A DNA stretch of 16,131 nt from Desulfobacterales bacterium (GTDB lineage Bacteria; Desulfobacterota; Desulfobacteria; Desulfobacterales; RPRI01). The position numbers and the translations under genes are program-made. Shown piece after piece: positions 15,091-16,131 of the stretch (positions are counted from its first letter, which is position 1; each line of letters starts with the position of its first letter). The notes below the pieces were generated by a model, which was not told where the DNA came from, did no database searches, and worked only from the letters and a program-made list of their open reading frames with translations. Where the stretch lies: assembly GCA_020052975.1 (NCBI GenBank), contig JAGVOC010000305.1:1-16131 (forward strand), in the 5' to 3' direction.

Positions 15091-15326
15091 GGGTCGGGCC
15101 AAGCGAACTATCTGATATGGCAGGAATTATTGCTAATTCTATCCTCTGGAATAGGCCTATAATGAGTTTCTCGAGGGTAAAAAAGCAATGAAGAGTATCA
15201 CCTCCGGAAGGGGATCCGCCTACTATAAGGCTCTTTTCGGGGCCGAAAAAGACGATATAGGCCCTGACAACACCTGTTTTTGGGACGTTAAATCTGAATA
15301 GTCAAGAATTTATCATGGCCCGACCC
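15091..15326. mobile_element. 236-bp segment bounded by 11-bp inverted repeats (MITE/RAYT-like footprint)
   Basis: gggtcgggcca at 15091-15101 and its perfect reverse complement tggcccgaccc at 15316-15326 bracket the segment. A ggggtcgggcc-type end is, from memory, typical of repeats mobilised by REP-associated tyrosine transposases (RAYT, Y1/IS200-like) in Deltaproteobacteria. No transposase is encoded, so it would be non-autonomous or a relic. The left end abuts the truncated antitoxin and the right end lies 26 bp before the cupin start, close to its leader. Confidence 0.45.
15117..15301 (+). pseudogene. Frameshifted coding remnant of unknown family
   Basis: Two overlapping + strand frames read like protein. 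The first, from 15117, gives MAGIIANSILWNRPIM. The second, open from 15155 to TAG at 15299, gives NEFLEGKKAMKSITSG, then SAYYKALFGAEKDDIGPD and NTCFWDVKSE. Joining them near 15160 with a one-base shift would give about 60 residues of a protein C-terminus. I do not recognise the family. A 37-codon frame starting at ATG 15188 could also be a small gene, but it lacks a clear ribosome-binding site. Confidence 0.3.
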
Positions 15327-15351
15327 TTGGGCAGCCTTGAAGGAGCACAAC

Positions 15352-15828
15352 ATGAGCATTGTTTTTATTGCGCCAGACCGGATCGTGGCCGAGCCCGTGA
15401 GCGAAAAACTGCTTGAAGTGCACGATTATACCAAAGAGGGGTACAGTCCTGTGGTTGACTACGCCGCATGGCGGGTCGCCGTCTTAAACTACAGCAACGA
15501 TTTTTTGCCCGGAAATATTACATCCATGCAGCGCCACGATGAAACCGACGAGGTATTCGTTTTGCTTCACGGACACTGCATACTCTTTATCGGTGACGGA
15601 GATAAGGAAGTCACGGATATCTTTGCTGAGAAGATGCGGCCGTTTAAGATTTACAACGTTAAAAAATCGGTCTGGCATATGCACACGTTAAGCATGGACG
15701 CGAAGGTGCTGATCGTCGAAAACAGGAATACGACCTTTGATAACTCTCCGTTTTGTCCCCTTACCGGTATCCAGCGGAAAATGATTGTTGATATGACTCT
15801 CAGGTTGTGGATTGATGAGGGCATATGA
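15352..15828 (+). CDS. Cupin-domain protein of unknown function
   Basis: A 158-residue soluble protein, with no signal peptide or membrane segment. The centre resembles a cupin first motif: MQRHDETDEVFVLLHGH (His 62, Glu 64 or 67) leading into a strand ending ILFIGDG. The second motif region VWHMHTLSMDAKVLIVEN supplies His 109. These would be metal ligands in a small beta-barrel, although the first motif lacks the second His of the classic H-x-H, so metal binding is uncertain. ATG at 15352 has GAAGGAG 6 bases upstream and is preferred over the TTG at 15337, which overlaps that site. The enzyme or binding role cannot be told from sequence. It diverges from the kinase gene and has no operon partner in the window. 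Confidence 0.8.
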   Translation: MSIVFIAPDRIVAEPVSEKLLEVHDYTKEGYSPVVDYAAWRVAVLNYSNDFLPGNITSMQRHDETDEVFVLLHGHCILFIGDGDKEVTDIFAEKMRPFKIYNVKKSVWHMHTLSMDAKVLIVENRNTTFDNSPFCPLTGIQRKMIVDMTLRLWIDEGI

Positions 15829-15985
15829 AAAAACCGGCTTGATTCTGCGGATCTATATATAGGATTCACGGAGAGTATGAAGCAATTTGTTCTGGACATG
15901 AAGATATTTTCCATGGTACCCGAACAAGAACGTTGGTTTGGTCGGTCAGGCAATAAGTTGATGTTCGAGCTTGGTTTTTAGAGAA

Positions 15986-16005
15986 AGCGCTCGCTGTTTC
16001 GGTTC
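15986..16005. repeat. Inverted copy of a REP-like 20-mer
   Basis: agcgctcgctgtttcggttc here is the reverse complement of 11369-11388 (gagccgaaacagcgagcgct) at 19 of 20 positions. The copies lie 4.6 kb apart, one beside the composite REP-like unit and one alone, so this is probably a recurring piece of an intergenic repeat family. Confidence 0.65.
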
Positions 16006-16059
16006 AAGAATATGAGAACGTCATGCAGAGAGCGAGAGCTTTGAAGAACGTTCAATTTT

Positions 16060-16131
16060 GCTCAAGTTCAAGGAAGGCGATAATTTTAACCACAGGAATA
16101 CATTGAGTATTTCGAGGATTAAAATTTGAGC
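16060..16131. repeat. Imperfect palindromic element cut by the window end
   Basis: Nested inverted repeats occur: gctcaa (16060-16065) with ttgagc (16126-16131), aattttaa (16082-16089) with ttaaaatt (16119-16126), and an inner gaatac / gtatttc pair around attga (16096-16113). The outer and middle stems share base 16126, so they may be alternatives. This suggests a structured intergenic repeat whose right boundary lies outside the window. Confidence 0.5.

Larger units (their letters stand above)
14819..15351. other. Intergenic region with gene remnants between the kinase and the cupin gene
   Basis: The kinase and cupin genes diverge from this 533-bp gap. The first 200 bp (14819-15019) are AT-rich with the kinase leader and no gene seen. 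Then come a truncated AbrB-type frame (15020-15088) and a segment bounded by 11-bp inverted repeats (15091-15326) that contains a frameshifted coding remnant. No intact gene longer than about 50 codons is supported. The region has the look of a small rearranged or insertion-scarred site. Confidence 0.65.
15829..16131. other. 3'-terminal intergenic region with repeats
   Basis: No gene is firmly supported in these 303 bases. A 34-codon frame (15877-15981, + strand) opens just after GGAGAG, but with only one base of spacing, and resembles nothing I know. A 20-nt sequence at 15986-16005 is an inverted copy of one at 11369-11388, and an imperfect palindrome occupies 16060-16131 up to the window edge. 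Confidence 0.6.

Noticed and set aside
15877..15981. 34-codon + strand frame after the cupin gene
   Set aside because: Its GGAGAG is only one base from the ATG, the peptide matches no family I know, and it runs almost into a dispersed repeat; not supported as a gene.

Overview
The window looks like a stretch of chromosome from an anaerobic Gram-negative bacterium. My best guess is a sulfate-reducing or syntrophic Desulfobacterota. This is an inference from three things: a biotin-dependent sodium-pumping decarboxylase, a five-gene branched-chain amino-acid type ABC transporter, and several structured intergenic repeats. No rRNA or tRNA gene is present to anchor the taxonomy.

Layout, left to right. 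Positions 1-63 are the 3' tail of an unidentified + strand gene. Positions 211-2616 (+) encode a class A penicillin-binding protein of the PBP1A type. From 2726 to 11147 everything is on the - strand and reads right to left as one close-packed series: livK, livH, livM, livG, livF, a 125-bp junction, then the decarboxylase beta subunit, a 53-residue membrane peptide, the carboxyltransferase alpha subunit, a 130-residue delta-like protein and the biotin carrier protein. Upstream of it, also on the - strand, is a two-component pair (14818-11715): a DctB-like dCache histidine kinase with two PAS domains and a NarL-type response regulator whose start codon shares one base with the kinase stop. The right end (about 14.8-16.1 kb) is decayed ground. 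It holds a truncated AbrB-type antitoxin, a 236-bp segment bounded by inverted repeats and carrying a frameshifted coding remnant, one intact + strand cupin gene, and palindromic repeats.

How the genes could work together. LivK binds a solute in the periplasm, LivHM form the channel and LivGF power import. The decarboxylase moves a carboxyl group from an acyl-CoA (methylmalonyl-CoA or glutaconyl-CoA by family resemblance) onto biotin on the carrier, and the membrane beta subunit releases CO2 while exporting Na+. No biotin carboxylase subunit is present, which favours a decarboxylase pump over an ATP-driven carboxylase. The order suggests uptake of an amino acid or organic acid linked to energy recovery from its degradation. 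The two-component pair is a candidate regulator, because its sensor resembles carboxylate-sensing dCache domains.

Most notable observations: the usual membrane-anchored gamma/delta pump subunit appears split into two genes (a membrane stub at 5222-5383 and a soluble 130-residue partner with a duplicated Ala-rich motif); a possible fragment of an isopropylmalate/isocitrate dehydrogenase C-terminus sits at the livF-beta junction; and the right end carries mobile-repeat footprints. Several starts were moved from the longest open frame to the codon with the best ribosome-binding site (PBP1A, beta subunit, livF, livM, livK, kinase, regulator, cupin).
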